Assembly: GCA_040901795.1 (NCBI GenBank)
Contig: JBBDYH010000045.1
Location: forward strand, 1 to 37,527
DNA from: JBBDYH01 sp040901795
GTDB lineage: Bacteria; Planctomycetota; Planctomycetia; Pirellulales; JALHPA01
Reading direction: 5' to 3'
Length of the DNA: 37,527 bases
Of the stretch, positions 1-7,982 are shown one piece after another. The notes under the pieces are model-generated. The model saw nothing but the letters and a program-made list of their open reading frames with translations, did no database searches and was not told where the DNA came from. Position 1 is the first letter of the stretch. The number at the start of each line of letters is the position of its first letter. Position numbers and translations under genes: made by a program.

Positions 1-277
1 CCTGCTCGCGCAGCTCCAAGTGCCGCGTCATCGTGGTGCGCCGCTGGTCCTGCTCTTCGATCGACGACATCTGCACGGTCTTCGTCTGACTTCCGCCGGC
101 CTTGTCGGCGGCCGACGATAGCGCGGCGCCGCGCGCCACGGCCAGCATATCGGTGAGCTTTTGCTGGTTGAGAAAGCCCTTCGACACCGCGTACCCGGCG
201 ATGATCAACTGCGCGAGAATCGTGCCAATGCACAAGTACACAAAGAGCCCGCCCAGTCCTGCTAACAATCGTCCCAT
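1..277 (-). CDS. MotE/YlxF-like flagellar membrane protein (3' end outside window)
   Basis: The ATG at 275-277 lies three bases after the fliJ stop codon, so the gene continues the flagellar operon and runs off the left edge. The 92 visible residues show a hydrophobic membrane segment at about 5-32 (LFVYLCIGTILAQLIIAGYA), then a polar stretch, then the start of a charged, probably coiled-coil region rich in E, Q and R. One N-terminal membrane anchor followed by a coiled coil, directly after fliJ, is the layout of YlxF/MotE-type proteins (MgtE-N-like), which in other bacteria assist the stator or basal body. The diagnostic C-terminal domain is not in the window, so the family call rests on position and topology. 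Confidence 0.7.
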   Translation of the reverse strand, partial: MGRLLAGLGGLFVYLCIGTILAQLIIAGYAVSKGFLNQQKLTDMLAVARGAALSSAADKAGGSQTKTVQMSSIEEQDQRRTTMTRHLELREQ

Positions 278-280
278 GAG

Positions 281-730
281 CTACCGCTCCTTTCGGCAGA
301 AACCTTGGGCGGCGATTTCATCCAACACTTTGCGCTCCTGACGTTCTTCGGCCTGACGATGCCGCTGTTGTTGCGTTTCGCGCAGGCGTTCCAGCACGCG
401 CACCTCGCGGTCGGCGGCGACCAGAGCCTCGCGGCGGCGCTCGACTTCGGCGGCGACCAATTCGCGCTGTTGCACCGCGGCCTGGCGCTCGGCCTTGAGC
501 AACAACTCGTACCGCTGCAGCTCCATCAGCCCGTCGACGTCCATCGGGCCGGGGCGCGACCGGCGTCCTGTTTCATCGCGCAGGCCGCCCAAGCCGGCAT
601 CGATGTCGGCGATCCGCGCGTTCACAATGTCCTCCGCCTGCTGCGCATCGGAGAGCCGCGAGCGGCGCTCGTCGCGCTCGGCCTCGCGGAGCCGCACCAG
701 AGTCGTTAATCGGAAGCGGAAAGGAGGCAT
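281..730 (-). CDS. fliJ: Flagellar export coiled-coil protein FliJ
   Basis: FliJ is the small coiled-coil stalk of the flagellar type III export ATPase and escorts chaperones to FliI/FlhA. The chosen start gives a protein opening MPPFRFRLTTLVRLREAERD, which matches the FliJ pattern of a short basic N-terminus followed by heptad-rich helix. The 149 residues are almost entirely helical and charged (E, R, Q, A), as expected for the two-helix hairpin. A longer frame starts at 778 but only reads through an intergenic phrase-like repeat, so I reject that start. There is no clear Shine-Dalgarno sequence. It sits between fliI and a MotE/YlxF-like gene, the usual order. Confidence 0.88.
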   Translation of the reverse strand: MPPFRFRLTTLVRLREAERDERRSRLSDAQQAEDIVNARIADIDAGLGGLRDETGRRSRPGPMDVDGLMELQRYELLLKAERQAAVQQRELVAAEVERRREALVAADREVRVLERLRETQQQRHRQAEERQERKVLDEIAAQGFCRKER

Positions 731-732
731 TG

Positions 733-790
733 GGGGAAATGACGAAGGACGAAATCCGAATGACGAACGAATGACCAATGTCCAATGACC
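733..790. repeat. Phrase-like intergenic repeat before fliJ
   Basis: Short near-repeats built on the words GAATGACGAA, GGACGAAATCC and AATGACCAATG fill the gap between fliI and fliJ and end next to the fliJ start codon. Variants of the same word (ATGAC, AATGACCAA, AATGTCCAATGACC) recur within 58 bases. I recognise this as a kind of dispersed spacer text common in planctomycete genomes; that is from memory, not a search. Confidence 0.6.
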
Positions 791-804
791 AAGGAACGAG
801 CGCG

Positions 805-2172
805 TTAGGTTGTATTCTTAACCGAAGGTTGTATTGCGGCGGCGGGTGCGGGAGGCGCGGTTTGCCGGCCGCGGGCCCGCTCGAAAATCTGCACGAGCGC
901 CGCGGCTGCTTCGGCGGTGTTTATCGGTTCTTCAATCCGCTGCCGTAGAAATCGATCGATCTCGTCGCGCATCTCGATGGCGGTGTCCACAGCGCGGTTC
1001 GCGCCCTTGCGGTACGCCCCGATCGAGATCAAGTCCTGATGGTCGCGGTAGGCCGCCAGCAGTTCGCGGACGAGAGTCGCTGCCTCCTGATGCGGTCGCG
1101 GGACCAGGTCATTCATCAACCGGCTGATGCTCGACAGCACGTCGATGGCGGGGTAATGTCCCCGCGCGGCCAGCTCGCGCGACAGCCACGTATGGCCGTC
1201 CAACAGTCCGCGAACGGCATCGGCGATTGGCTCCTGCGGATCGTCTCCCTCAACGAGAACCGAGTAAAAACCCGTGATGCTGCCCTGCGCCGAGCGGCCG
1301 GCTCGCTCCATCAACCGCGGCAGCAACGCGAACACCGAAGGCGGATAGCCGCGCGTTGTGGGCGGCTCGCCGGCGGCCAGGCCGATTTCGCGCTGCGCCA
1401 TGGCGAATCGCGTCACCGAGTCCATCATCAGCAGCACGTCGCGGCCTTGGTCGCGGAAGTACTCGGCGATGGCCGTGGCGGTCATGGCGGCGCGCACGCG
1501 GCGCAGCGCCGGCTCGTCGCTGGTGGCCACGACGACCACGCTGCGCGCCAAGCCTGTCGGCCCCAAGTCGCGTTCGATAAACTCGTTGACTTCGCGGCCG
1601 CGCTCGCCGATCAGGCCGATGACGTTCACGTCGGCGGTCGTATAGCGGGCCATCATGCCCAGCAATACGCTCTTTCCCACGCCGGAGCCGGCAAAGATTC
1701 CCATTCGCTGCCCCTTGCCGCAAGTCAAGAGGCCGTCGAGTGCGCGGATGCCCGTGCTCAACGTCGTATCGATCCGCGGCCGCTCGGTGGCCGGCGGCGG
1801 ATCGCGATCGATGGGCGCGCGACTTTCCAGCGCCGGCTGCGGCCGTCCGTCGATGGCGCGGCCTTCGGCATCGACCACGCGGCCCAACAGCGCCTCACCG
1901 ACGCGCAGCCAACGCGCCGTGCGCACCAGGCGGACAGGGTTGCCGCGGCGCACACCCGCCATCGGGGCCAGCGGATAGAGCAACGTCAAATCGTCGCGGA
2001 AGCCGATCACTTCGGCCCGCAGCGGCGCCTCGGTGGCGCGCTGGATCTCCACCAATGCGCCCACGGGCGCCGGAAATCCCGCCACCGTCGCTGTCATGCC
2101 AACGGTGTGCACCACGCTGCCGGTCAAGGCGGTGGGCACAATGCGCTCGAGTTGGTGAAATATGTCGTTCAC
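805..2172 (-). CDS. fliI: Flagellum-specific ATPase FliI
   Basis: FliI is the hexameric F1-beta-like ATPase that energises flagellar type III export at the inner face of the membrane. The 455 residues have the family length. The Walker A loop AGSGVGKS is at about 161-168, preceded by the typical STGIRALDGLLTCGKGQRMGIF region; Walker B (DVLLMMDSVTRFAMAQREIGLAAGEPPTTRGYPPS, split here: DVLLMMD then SVTRFAMAQREIGLA) and the conserved GYPPSVF segment follow. The start codon is GTG at 2172. It lies downstream of fliH and upstream of fliJ in one operon, the three making the soluble export apparatus. Confidence 0.97.
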   Translation of the reverse strand: MNDIFHQLERIVPTALTGSVVHTVGMTATVAGFPAPVGALVEIQRATEAPLRAEVIGFRDDLTLLYPLAPMAGVRRGNPVRLVRTARWLRVGEALLGRVVDAEGRAIDGRPQPALESRAPIDRDPPPATERPRIDTTLSTGIRALDGLLTCGKGQRMGIFAGSGVGKSVLLGMMARYTTADVNVIGLIGERGREVNEFIERDLGPTGLARSVVVVATSDEPALRRVRAAMTATAIAEYFRDQGRDVLLMMDSVTRFAMAQREIGLAAGEPPTTRGYPPSVFALLPRLMERAGRSAQGSITGFYSVLVEGDDPQEPIADAVRGLLDGHTWLSRELAARGHYPAIDVLSSISRLMNDLVPRPHQEAATLVRELLAAYRDHQDLISIGAYRKGANRAVDTAIEMRDEIDRFLRQRIEEPINTAEAAAALVQIFERARGRQTAPPAPAAAIQPSVKNTT

Positions 2173-2189
2173 GGGGAGAGGTTCAGGGT

Positions 2190-2242
2190 TGGAGTTCAGG
2201 CTTCAGCCTGTTCGGCGCGAGCAAGCTAAAGCTTGAACTCCA
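2190..2242. repeat. Inverted repeat between fliH and fliI
   Basis: Two 21-base arms (2190-2210 and 2222-2242) pair at about 18 of 21 positions around an 11-base spacer. The unit GGAGTTCA followed by AGCTTTAGCTTG recurs at 18906, 19032 and, inverted, near 19140, so this is a dispersed element rather than a local terminator. Confidence 0.75.
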
Positions 2243-2260
2243 GCAGTTGCAATTTGCAGT

Positions 2261-2290
2261 TTCTCTCTGCGTCTCTGCGTCTCTGCGGTT
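2261..2290. repeat. Tandem TCTCTGCG spacer repeat
   Basis: Three tandem TCTCTGCG words occur in the fliH-fliI spacer. The same word occurs at 7950-7972, where it forms the right arm of a longer inverted repeat. It is not explained by any gene. Confidence 0.6.
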
Positions 2291-2313
2291 CATTACCCGG
2301 TCTCGATTACGAA

Positions 2314-2982
2314 TCAAGCGTCATTCCCACTCGTCAGCTCCGCTTCGATGCGGGCCAATTGGGCTGAAAACTGCTGATCGATCGTGCCGTGTTGCGTTTC
2401 GACACGGCAGCCGCCCAGCGTAATGGCCGGATTGCCGACGATTATGGCCGTCGCAATGCCGCCGAATTCCTTCACCAGCCGTTCGACATGGCTACCCAGC
2501 GATTCCAAGTCGGTCGGATTCAGTTGGATCTCGACCTGCGGCGAGCCGGCGGACATCTCCAACGCCTCGCGCGCTAACTCGACGGTGATCTGGGGCGAGC
2601 GTTCCACCATCTGCCGCGTGATTTTCTCGGCAATGGCGCATCCCAAGCGGACCACTGACTTCTCCCACTGCGCTAGCCACACTTGCCGCGCGTCGGCCAA
2701 CTCGCGGACCACTTGCGCGAGCGCCGGCAGCAGCGTTTCCATCCGTTTGCCGACTTTTTCATCCAGCACCCGCTCGACCGCACGCATGGCGGCCGCTTTG
2801 CCTTCTTCTTCGGCCTTTCGCCGCACCGCTTCGGCCTGCTTTTGCGCCTCGACGACGATCTGGGCCGCTTTCAGGCGCACCTGGTCCACGTACCGGTCGC
2901 CCTGTTGCGAAATATCCTCCAGGTTGAACGCGATCCGTTGCACGTTCTCGGCGCTCGTTCCGCTTTTGATGACCGTCGACAT
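2314..2982 (-). CDS. fliH: Flagellar assembly protein FliH
   Basis: FliH is the peripheral-stalk regulator of the FliI ATPase and tethers it to the FliN part of the C-ring. The protein has a short N-terminal segment, a long coiled coil (residues about 30-90, with repeated AQIVVEAQKQAEAVRRKAEEE-type heptads) and a C-terminal domain similar to the V/F-type ATPase stator subunit, including the typical E-K-I-x-x-x-M-V-E-R motif and the GGCRVET-type end. I place the start at ATG 2982; a TTG at 2997 in the same frame has AAGGA too close in front of it. The gene follows fliG by 33 bases. Confidence 0.9.
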   Translation of the reverse strand: MSTVIKSGTSAENVQRIAFNLEDISQQGDRYVDQVRLKAAQIVVEAQKQAEAVRRKAEEEGKAAAMRAVERVLDEKVGKRMETLLPALAQVVRELADARQVWLAQWEKSVVRLGCAIAEKITRQMVERSPQITVELAREALEMSAGSPQVEIQLNPTDLESLGSHVERLVKEFGGIATAIIVGNPAITLGGCRVETQHGTIDQQFSAQLARIEAELTSGNDA

Positions 2983-3015
2983 GCTGAACTCACTCAATTC
3001 CTTGGCGTCGCTGGA

Positions 3016-4110
3016 TCAGACCGCCATCGCTGCGGCGCGGTTGCGAATCGTGCCCGCGTCGCCACTCAACTCCGGGTCGCCGACCAGTTCGGCCAGCGCC
3101 TGTTGCGCTTCCTCGACGTCGCTGAGGCGTGTCGGGCCCAGGTGCGCAAGCGCCCGCCGCAACAGACGCGCTTGGCGTGCGGTTTGGCAACTCGCGACGC
3201 GTTCGACAAACATTGCATCGGCGCCGGCGAGCGCGAGCACCAGCACATCGGGCTCCGCCGCCGCGACCAACGTACGCAATCGGGCATCGTTCAGCTTCAT
3301 CACGTCGGCGAAACACAGGTCGAACCTGGCATCACGCCGCGTAGGCGGTGCGGTGTCGCTGGGCTTCACAATCGAAGCCGCTGTGGAAGGCTCACCCGCC
3401 ACCTCAAAGCCTAATGTCGCCGCCAGCGAACTGTCGTGCCGCGCGAGGTTGGCCACAATCTGCTGTCGTGAATCGCGGCCGGCGGCCGAAATAATGGCGC
3501 TCAGAGCTTGCATGCCGGCGCGGCGTCGTTCGCGCGAGCGCATGTGCTCGCTGAACCAGGACTCCAGATAGCGTTCGACCTCACGGAGGACGGCGGGGTC
3601 GGTTTCATCGAGCTCCGAAAGTCGGCGCAGGACTTGCGCCTGCAGCGCGGGGGGCAGCCGATCGACGACCGCGGCGGCTTGCGAGGGCGCCAGATGCGAG
3701 ACAACCAGCGCGATCGTCTGCGGCCGTTCGTGCTTCAGCGAATCGACCAAGGTGTCGGCTTCGGCCTGGTGCAGGAAGCGAAACGGCGCCGGCTCCTCCA
3801 CCGGTTCCGGCGGTGACGGAAAATGCCCATCGAGCGGCGACGAATCGGCGCGGGCGATTTTTTCCGCCAGGCCGCTGTCCAATTCGATGCCCGACGGATA
3901 GGGATCTCGCGGCGGCTGTTCGCCATGGCGAAACTCGGCGACGACTCGCCGCTGCACATCCGGGTCGATCTCACCGAGCGCCATCATCTGGCGTCGAACG
4001 CGTGCGGCATGTTCCGGCTCCATCTGCGCAAGCAGGTCATCGGCCGTCTCATCGTCGAGACTGGCCAGCAAGATCGCGGCTTTTTTCAGAGGTGTCAGAG
4101 GGGGAGTCAT
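3016..4110 (-). CDS. fliG: Flagellar motor switch protein FliG, rotor charges altered
   Basis: FliG forms the rotor ring on FliF and is the part the stators push. The 364 residues contain an N-terminal FliF-binding domain (LKKAAILLASLDDETADDLL), the middle domain with KHERPQTIALVVSHL (the EHPQ-type motif appears as ERPQ), a long Pro/Ser/Thr-rich linker at about 236-261, and a C-terminal torque domain ending GPTRLSDVEEAQQAL. Aligned by eye with E. coli FliG, Arg281 and Arg297 are kept (R312, R328), but Lys264 is Ala295, and the acidic pair Asp288-Asp289 is Arg319-Ala320. The torque helix is therefore basic or neutral where it is usually acidic. The family call is safe; the electrostatic inference needs a proper alignment. 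Confidence 0.93.
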   Translation of the reverse strand: MTPPLTPLKKAAILLASLDDETADDLLAQMEPEHAARVRRQMMALGEIDPDVQRRVVAEFRHGEQPPRDPYPSGIELDSGLAEKIARADSSPLDGHFPSPPEPVEEPAPFRFLHQAEADTLVDSLKHERPQTIALVVSHLAPSQAAAVVDRLPPALQAQVLRRLSELDETDPAVLREVERYLESWFSEHMRSRERRRAGMQALSAIISAAGRDSRQQIVANLARHDSSLAATLGFEVAGEPSTAASIVKPSDTAPPTRRDARFDLCFADVMKLNDARLRTLVAAAEPDVLVLALAGADAMFVERVASCQTARQARLLRRALAHLGPTRLSDVEEAQQALAELVGDPELSGDAGTIRNRAAAMAV

Positions 4111-4135
4111 GGGGGGTCAAGGCACGTGCGGGCGG

Positions 4136-4270
<135 letters not shown>

Positions 4271-4275
4271 GCTTC

Positions 4276-5976
4276 TCATGCACTGCTGCTGTTAATCCAG
4301 CCGCGCAATACATTGGCCGCTGCGTCGGGATCTTCGCGGACGATCTCGACCAGCTCTTCGCGCAGCGAAGGTCCACCTTTTTCACGGCGTTTCAATCGCG
4401 ATGCGGCGGTTGGCTTTCCGCCGGACGGTTTCGCGTCGCCCGCCACGCCGGATTCCACGTCCACGTTGTCTTCATCTTCGATGGCCGGCGATGTGGGCAG
4501 TGATTCAGCAGCCGGCACCGCGCGGACCATCGACCGCAGCATCACTAGGCTGACCAGACCCAGCAGTCCAGTCCCCAACGTGCTCCAGTGATCGCCCAGC
4601 CAGGCGAGGGCATGGTCGCTGAATCCGGGCTCGGGAAGTTCTTCGACCTGGAGGCTGTCGTAGACGCTCACGGTCACTTGCTTGACCGGGTCGGCCGCCG
4701 TTTCGTCGGGAAGCTGGATAATCCCTGCAACATCCAATTTGAACGTCAGGAGTAGGTCGTCTTCCAGCGACTTCAAGGCGAGGCGGTTCGGAGTCTTCGG
4801 TGGCTCGCCGGCAGCGGGCTCGTTGCGTTCATGCCAGACCTGCTCGATGTAACTGCTTGGGATGCCGATGGAAGCGGTCACGCGCTTCGGCGTCAGGCCC
4901 GCGATCTTGCTGATCTCGATATTCTGCGATGTGACGTTGCGCACTGCACTTTTGCTCATTTCCTCGTCGCTGCTGGCTCCCCCTGTGCCCGCGCGAGCAA
5001 CCGCCGGCTGGTTGGGTGGCAAGCCGTTTTGAGCACCGAGCCCCGGCGGTCCGCCCGGTTGCGGCGCCTGCGAGGTGAGGGTTTTTGATTCTTCCTGGAT
5101 GGACACGGTGACCGGCTTCGGATCGTGGTTGGACTTCTGCATCTCATGCTCGATTTGCTTGTCGAGATCCACGTTGCACATCACGATCACACCCGGAATA
5201 TGCCCGAGCCGCTCGCGGATCATTTTGGTCCACAGTTCCTGGTAGGCCATCTTGTTTCGCACGTATTCGCTGTCCATTCCCACGCCGGCTTGTCCCGCCT
5301 TGGTTGCCGGATACGCTAACCCTGTGCTCAAATCGGCAACAACGACGCTCTCGGGTGGCATCTCGGGGGAGATTGCCGCAGAGACGATGCGGCGGATCCC
5401 GGTTACTTTCATGTCGTCGAGCGGCATCCCACCGGTCGTGGCCACGCTGACCGAGGCGGAGTACGTGTTTTTGCGATTGATGCCGCGGCCTTCTTGCACG
5501 TCGTAGAGCACATTCGCCTTGCTGATGCCTGTGATGTCGCCAATGACTTTGGCCAGCTCCATTTGCAGCGCCACCTTATTCAATTGCGTTTGCCGCGCCT
5601 TGGAGCCAAACGTGCCCCCTTCCGTGAGGGCTTTTTGCAAGTAGCTGCCATAGGCCCCGGGCAAGGCGCCTTTTTCGAGTAGCGCCGCGGTGTAAATCGG
5701 CTCCTCGCCGCGGGGCACGCGAATGCGACCTCCCTCGACGCTGAAGTTGGTCAACCCTGCCTGGCCCAGCACACCGACGATATTGTCGATTTCTTCCCGC
5801 TGGATCGGCTCGCCCCCCATGAGGTAAGAATCGGGGCCGGCGAACTGGTGATTGAACAGATAAACCAGGCTCACGACGATCACCGTCAGCAGCAGCGCCG
5901 CGACGATCCGCGCGCCCACTGACATGGAGCGGAACAGGTTGGTGATCTGGGCTGAGGCCCGGTTGAGGAAATCCAT
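4276..5976 (-). CDS. fliF: Flagellar MS-ring protein FliF
   Basis: FliF builds the membrane MS-ring that nucleates the basal body. The 566 residues give a first membrane helix at about 22-42 (GARIVAALLLTVIVVSLVYLF, 21 residues, quoted as two halves GARIVAALLLT and VIVVSLVYLF), a large periplasmic part with YscJ/FliF-type ring domains, and a second membrane helix at about 464-484. The final 30 residues (REELVEIVREDPDAAANVLR then GWI) are the FliG-binding tail. The cytoplasmic linker is acidic (EDEDNVDVES). It is in the standard position between fliE and fliG, but both flanking spacers are filled with repeats. Confidence 0.96.
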   Translation of the reverse strand: MDFLNRASAQITNLFRSMSVGARIVAALLLTVIVVSLVYLFNHQFAGPDSYLMGGEPIQREEIDNIVGVLGQAGLTNFSVEGGRIRVPRGEEPIYTAALLEKGALPGAYGSYLQKALTEGGTFGSKARQTQLNKVALQMELAKVIGDITGISKANVLYDVQEGRGINRKNTYSASVSVATTGGMPLDDMKVTGIRRIVSAAISPEMPPESVVVADLSTGLAYPATKAGQAGVGMDSEYVRNKMAYQELWTKMIRERLGHIPGVIVMCNVDLDKQIEHEMQKSNHDPKPVTVSIQEESKTLTSQAPQPGGPPGLGAQNGLPPNQPAVARAGTGGASSDEEMSKSAVRNVTSQNIEISKIAGLTPKRVTASIGIPSSYIEQVWHERNEPAAGEPPKTPNRLALKSLEDDLLLTFKLDVAGIIQLPDETAADPVKQVTVSVYDSLQVEELPEPGFSDHALAWLGDHWSTLGTGLLGLVSLVMLRSMVRAVPAAESLPTSPAIEDEDNVDVESGVAGDAKPSGGKPTAASRLKRREKGGPSLREELVEIVREDPDAAANVLRGWINSSSA

Positions 5977-5997
5977 TTCGCGCTACCGTTGTCCGTA

Positions 5998-6101
5998 ATC
6001 CGTAGCCATCACGCTCCGCGTGATGATGCATATTGTAGCCATCACGCTCCGCGTGATGAGCCCGGGCTCGGNNNNNNNNNNACGCGGAGCGTGACGGCTA
6101 C
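5998..6101. repeat. Tandem loop-conserved hairpins, with assembly gap
   Basis: Two direct copies of a hairpin with stem CATCACG, loop CTCCG and the complementary stem (6007-6025 and 6040-6058), each preceded by GTAGC, are followed by ten N and then an inverted, partial copy (from 6082) ending in GGCTAC. The layout suggests an inverted-repeat element whose centre the assembler could not cross. Confidence 0.8.
6072..6081. other. Assembly gap (10 N)
   Basis: Ten N of conventional length mark a scaffold join inside a hairpin-rich repeat between fliE and fliF. The true length is unknown. Confidence 0.95.
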
Positions 6102-6106
6102 ATTTG

Positions 6107-6415
6107 CTAAATCCGAATGTTCTTCACCTCGTCGTACGCCGCAACCAACTTGTTGCGGATCTGCATCATCATGCGGAACGCCAGGTCGGCCTTCTGAACC
6201 GCGGTCAGCACTTCGGCCGGGTTCACGTCTTCGCCGGTGAACAGCCCTTCGACCGCGCGATCGGCATCTTGTTGCAAGGTGTTGACGTCGTTGATCGAGT
6301 CGATCAGCACGTTCTTAAACGACTTGCCCTCAGTCGGCTCAGCGGCGAGCTTGCTCGTCTGTGGGAGCGAGCCGAGATTGCCGAGCGATTGCGAATTGAG
6401 GCTTTGAATGCTCAT
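6107..6415 (-). CDS. fliE: Flagellar hook-basal body protein FliE
   Basis: FliE joins the MS-ring to the rod and is the first rod-side export substrate. The 102 residues have the family size. The C-terminal half carries the conserved signature around AEVLTAVQKADLAFRMMMQI, ending RNKLVAAYDEVKNIRI. It sits between flgC and fliF, the universal order. No Shine-Dalgarno sequence is visible; a short palindrome (TCCGCCGCGGCGGA, 6425-6438) lies just before the start. Confidence 0.96.
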   Translation of the reverse strand: MSIQSLNSQSLGNLGSLPQTSKLAAEPTEGKSFKNVLIDSINDVNTLQQDADRAVEGLFTGEDVNPAEVLTAVQKADLAFRMMMQIRNKLVAAYDEVKNIRI

Positions 6416-6423
6416 AAGTAGTC

Positions 6424-6469
6424 ATCCGCCGCGGCGGATAAAACATGCTTCCTCTCGCGGAGCGAGAGG
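6424..6469. repeat. Two hairpins between flgC and fliE
   Basis: A perfect palindrome TCCGCCGCGGCGGA is followed by a hairpin with stem CCTCTCG, loop CGGAG and the complementary stem (6451-6469). The loop is the complement of the CTCCG loop found in hairpins elsewhere in the window. Confidence 0.75.
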
Positions 6470-6475
6470 GCTACG

Positions 6476-6898
6476 TTACGCCAAAATGCGCAACGTCGTC
6501 TGGTTCAAGTTCTTGGTGATTTCAATCACCCCCACGTTCGCTTCGTAGGCCCGCGTCGCTTCCAGCGCATCGACCGACTCCTGCACCAGGTTAATGTCGG
6601 GAAAAGCGACATAGCCCTTGTGCGGCCCCTGCTGGATCGCATCGGGGTGTCCGGGCTGCCATTTGTAGCGCGGCTCGCGCGCGGCAATCTCGACGGACGC
6701 CACCTCGACGCCGGCGGCGCCCTCGGGCGAGCGTACGTCGGTATCGGTGCGAAACACCGTAAACCGCGGCTGATACGGCTCCAACTCACCCGCTTCGTTG
6801 CGTGTGGTCGAGACGTTGGCCAGGTTGCTCGAGATCGCGTTGAGACGAGCTCGTTGCGCCACCAGGGCGCTGGTGCTGATATCGAGCGCAGAAAACAT
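6476..6898 (-). CDS. flgC: Flagellar proximal rod protein FlgC
   Basis: FlgC is a proximal rod subunit exported through the basal body. The 140 residues start with the rod/hook N-terminal motif (ALDISTSALVAQRARLNAIS then SNLANVSTTRNEAGELEPYQ) and end with the C-terminal rod motif (VDALEATRAYEANVGVIEIT then KNLNQTTLRIL). Both paired terminal helices are intact. AAGGA lies about eight bases before the ATG. It is downstream of flgB. Confidence 0.97.
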   Translation of the reverse strand: MFSALDISTSALVAQRARLNAISSNLANVSTTRNEAGELEPYQPRFTVFRTDTDVRSPEGAAGVEVASVEIAAREPRYKWQPGHPDAIQQGPHKGYVAFPDINLVQESVDALEATRAYEANVGVIEITKNLNQTTLRILA

Positions 6899-6999
6899 GA
6901 TGAGATTCCTTGAGAAGAGGTCGCCGATTATGCCGATGGTACGTGCCGACGCAAGATCGATCGCAAAAGGCTGACTACTGAAACCTGGACGTGAACTGT

Positions 7000-7107
7000 T
7001 TTATTGGCTATCAGCGTTCAGCCGTCAGCCGTCAGCTTGGCGATCAGCGATTCCAACGCTTGAGCTGATAGCTGACAGACTTTCCTGAACCCTGAACCCT
7101 GAACCCT
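7000..7107. repeat. Phrase-like repeats between flgB and flgC
   Basis: The roughly 200-base flgB-flgC gap carries CAGCGTTCAGCCGTCAGCCG and GCGATCAGCG word repeats (about 7010-7060), then iterated CCTGAACCCTGAACCC (7084-7107) touching the flgB stop codon. The CTGAACC phrase recurs before flhF (21534) and before fur (33523). Confidence 0.75.
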
Positions 7108-7108
7108 A

Positions 7109-7564
7109 TTAAGCCCGCTCACTAATCGCCGCCTGTAATAGTCGAAACTGACTGGCCAACAGGTTGACCGCCAGGTTGTGCTGCATCTGGTTTTTGGAAA
7201 GCTCGGCAATCTGTTGTTCCATGCTCACGTTGCCGTCGTCGTGTCGCAGGATGCTGTTGAGCGATTCGTTGACCGCCCGGAAGGGGTTTTTCGCCGGTTC
7301 GGGGTCAAAGGCACTGCCTACGGAGGCACTGCCTACGGAGGCGCTCTGCACGCTGCTCGTCGAGTCCACCGCAGCCTGCCGGCTCTCTTCCAAGGCTTCT
7401 TTCAGCCGGCTGCGAAACTCGTCGGGCGAGATGTCGCGCGTGCGATATCCCGGCGTGTCCAGGTTGGCGATGTTTCCCGCCAGCACGTTGTGCCGCGCTT
7501 GCGAGAAGTTGACCACCTGCTCCAACACCGGCAACGCATTGGAGTCGAACATGCTGGGGATCAT
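7109..7564 (-). CDS. flgB: Flagellar proximal rod protein FlgB
   Basis: FlgB is a proximal rod protein and the first gene of the basal-body operon. The N-terminal rod motif is clear (VLEQVVNFSQARHNVLAGNI then ANLDTPGYRTRDISPDEF), and the C-terminus ends with the paired helix (ISMEQQ-type NVSMEQQIAELSKNQMQHNL then AVNLLASQFRLLQAAISERA). I place the start at ATG 7564; ATG 7552 (MFDSNALPVL) is also possible, and an upstream frame extension lacks family similarity. Residues about 75-110 are a serine/alanine-rich insert with a short internal repeat (SVQSASVGSASVGSAFD), partly caused by a repeated GCACTGCCTACGGAG word in the DNA. Confidence 0.95.
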   Translation of the reverse strand: MIPSMFDSNALPVLEQVVNFSQARHNVLAGNIANLDTPGYRTRDISPDEFRSRLKEALEESRQAAVDSTSSVQSASVGSASVGSAFDPEPAKNPFRAVNESLNSILRHDDGNVSMEQQIAELSKNQMQHNLAVNLLASQFRLLQAAISERA

Positions 7565-7623
7565 CGATTTACCCTGTGGTTCCTGACTTCGCTCCCCTGC
7601 GTGTTCTCCCGCATCAAACGCCA

Positions 7624-7639
7624 AGCAAGATCGATGCCG
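7624..7639 (-). promoter_or_regulatory. Sigma-54 promoter of the flgB operon
   Basis: On the minus strand the sequence reads CGGCATCGATCTTGCT: GGCA, seven bases, then TTGCT. The GG and GC pairs are spaced exactly as in the sigma-54 -24/-12 consensus (TGGCAC-N5-TTGCW), with two mismatches. The predicted start of transcription is near 7613, about 50 bases before flgB. A sigma-54 activator gene lies just upstream, which supports the call. Confidence 0.7.
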
Positions 7640-7781
7640 TTGCGTGAGTTCACGTGCGCTTTCCGAATCGAGCTACGAGCATCGTGGGCGCAAGTGCCGC
7701 CGGCCTACGGCTTAGTGATCATTCACCGTTCACACTTCTCGTGTCTTGATCGATGACCGGAACTCGTTTGGTCAAGTTGCC

Positions 7782-7819
7782 CGGCAAAAGATGCGCTTTT
7801 GATAGCGCATTTTTTGCCG
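7782..7819. promoter_or_regulatory. Long palindrome, candidate enhancer for the sigma-54 activator
   Basis: The arms CGGCAAAAGATGCGCT and AGCGCATTTTTTGCCG match at 15 of 16 positions around a six-base spacer TTTGAT. The centre is about 185 bp upstream of the predicted sigma-54 start for flgB, in the usual range for an upstream activator site. An alternative is a bidirectional terminator, but the stop codon of the regulator gene is 160 bases away. Confidence 0.5.
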
Positions 7820-7876
7820 ATCGAGTATCCCAGGCTGGTCCAGGGGCTTTACGTCCTCGTTGTTCTACCCAAGTAT

Positions 7877-7975
7877 TGCACCGCGGAGTCGCAGGGACGC
7901 AGAGAAGAAAATGACGAAACTTGTCATCAAGATTCCTTTGCCTCTTCGCGTCTCTGCGCCTCTGCGTTTCACTTC
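7877..7975. repeat. Inverted repeat of GCAGAGACGC words
   Basis: Left arm GCGGAGTCGCAGGGACGCAG and right arm CGTCTCTGCGCCTCTGCG pair imperfectly around a 45-base centre. This element fills the spacer between the regulator gene and flgB and shares its core with 2261-2290. Apart from this element, the palindrome and the promoter, I see nothing else in 7640-7982. Confidence 0.7.
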
Positions 7976-7982
7976 AAACCCG

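Noticed and set aside
1039..2229. Long plus-strand open frame opposite fliI (396 codons)
   Set aside because: It is the GC-rich antisense shadow of fliI, with His/Arg/Gln-rich low-similarity content.
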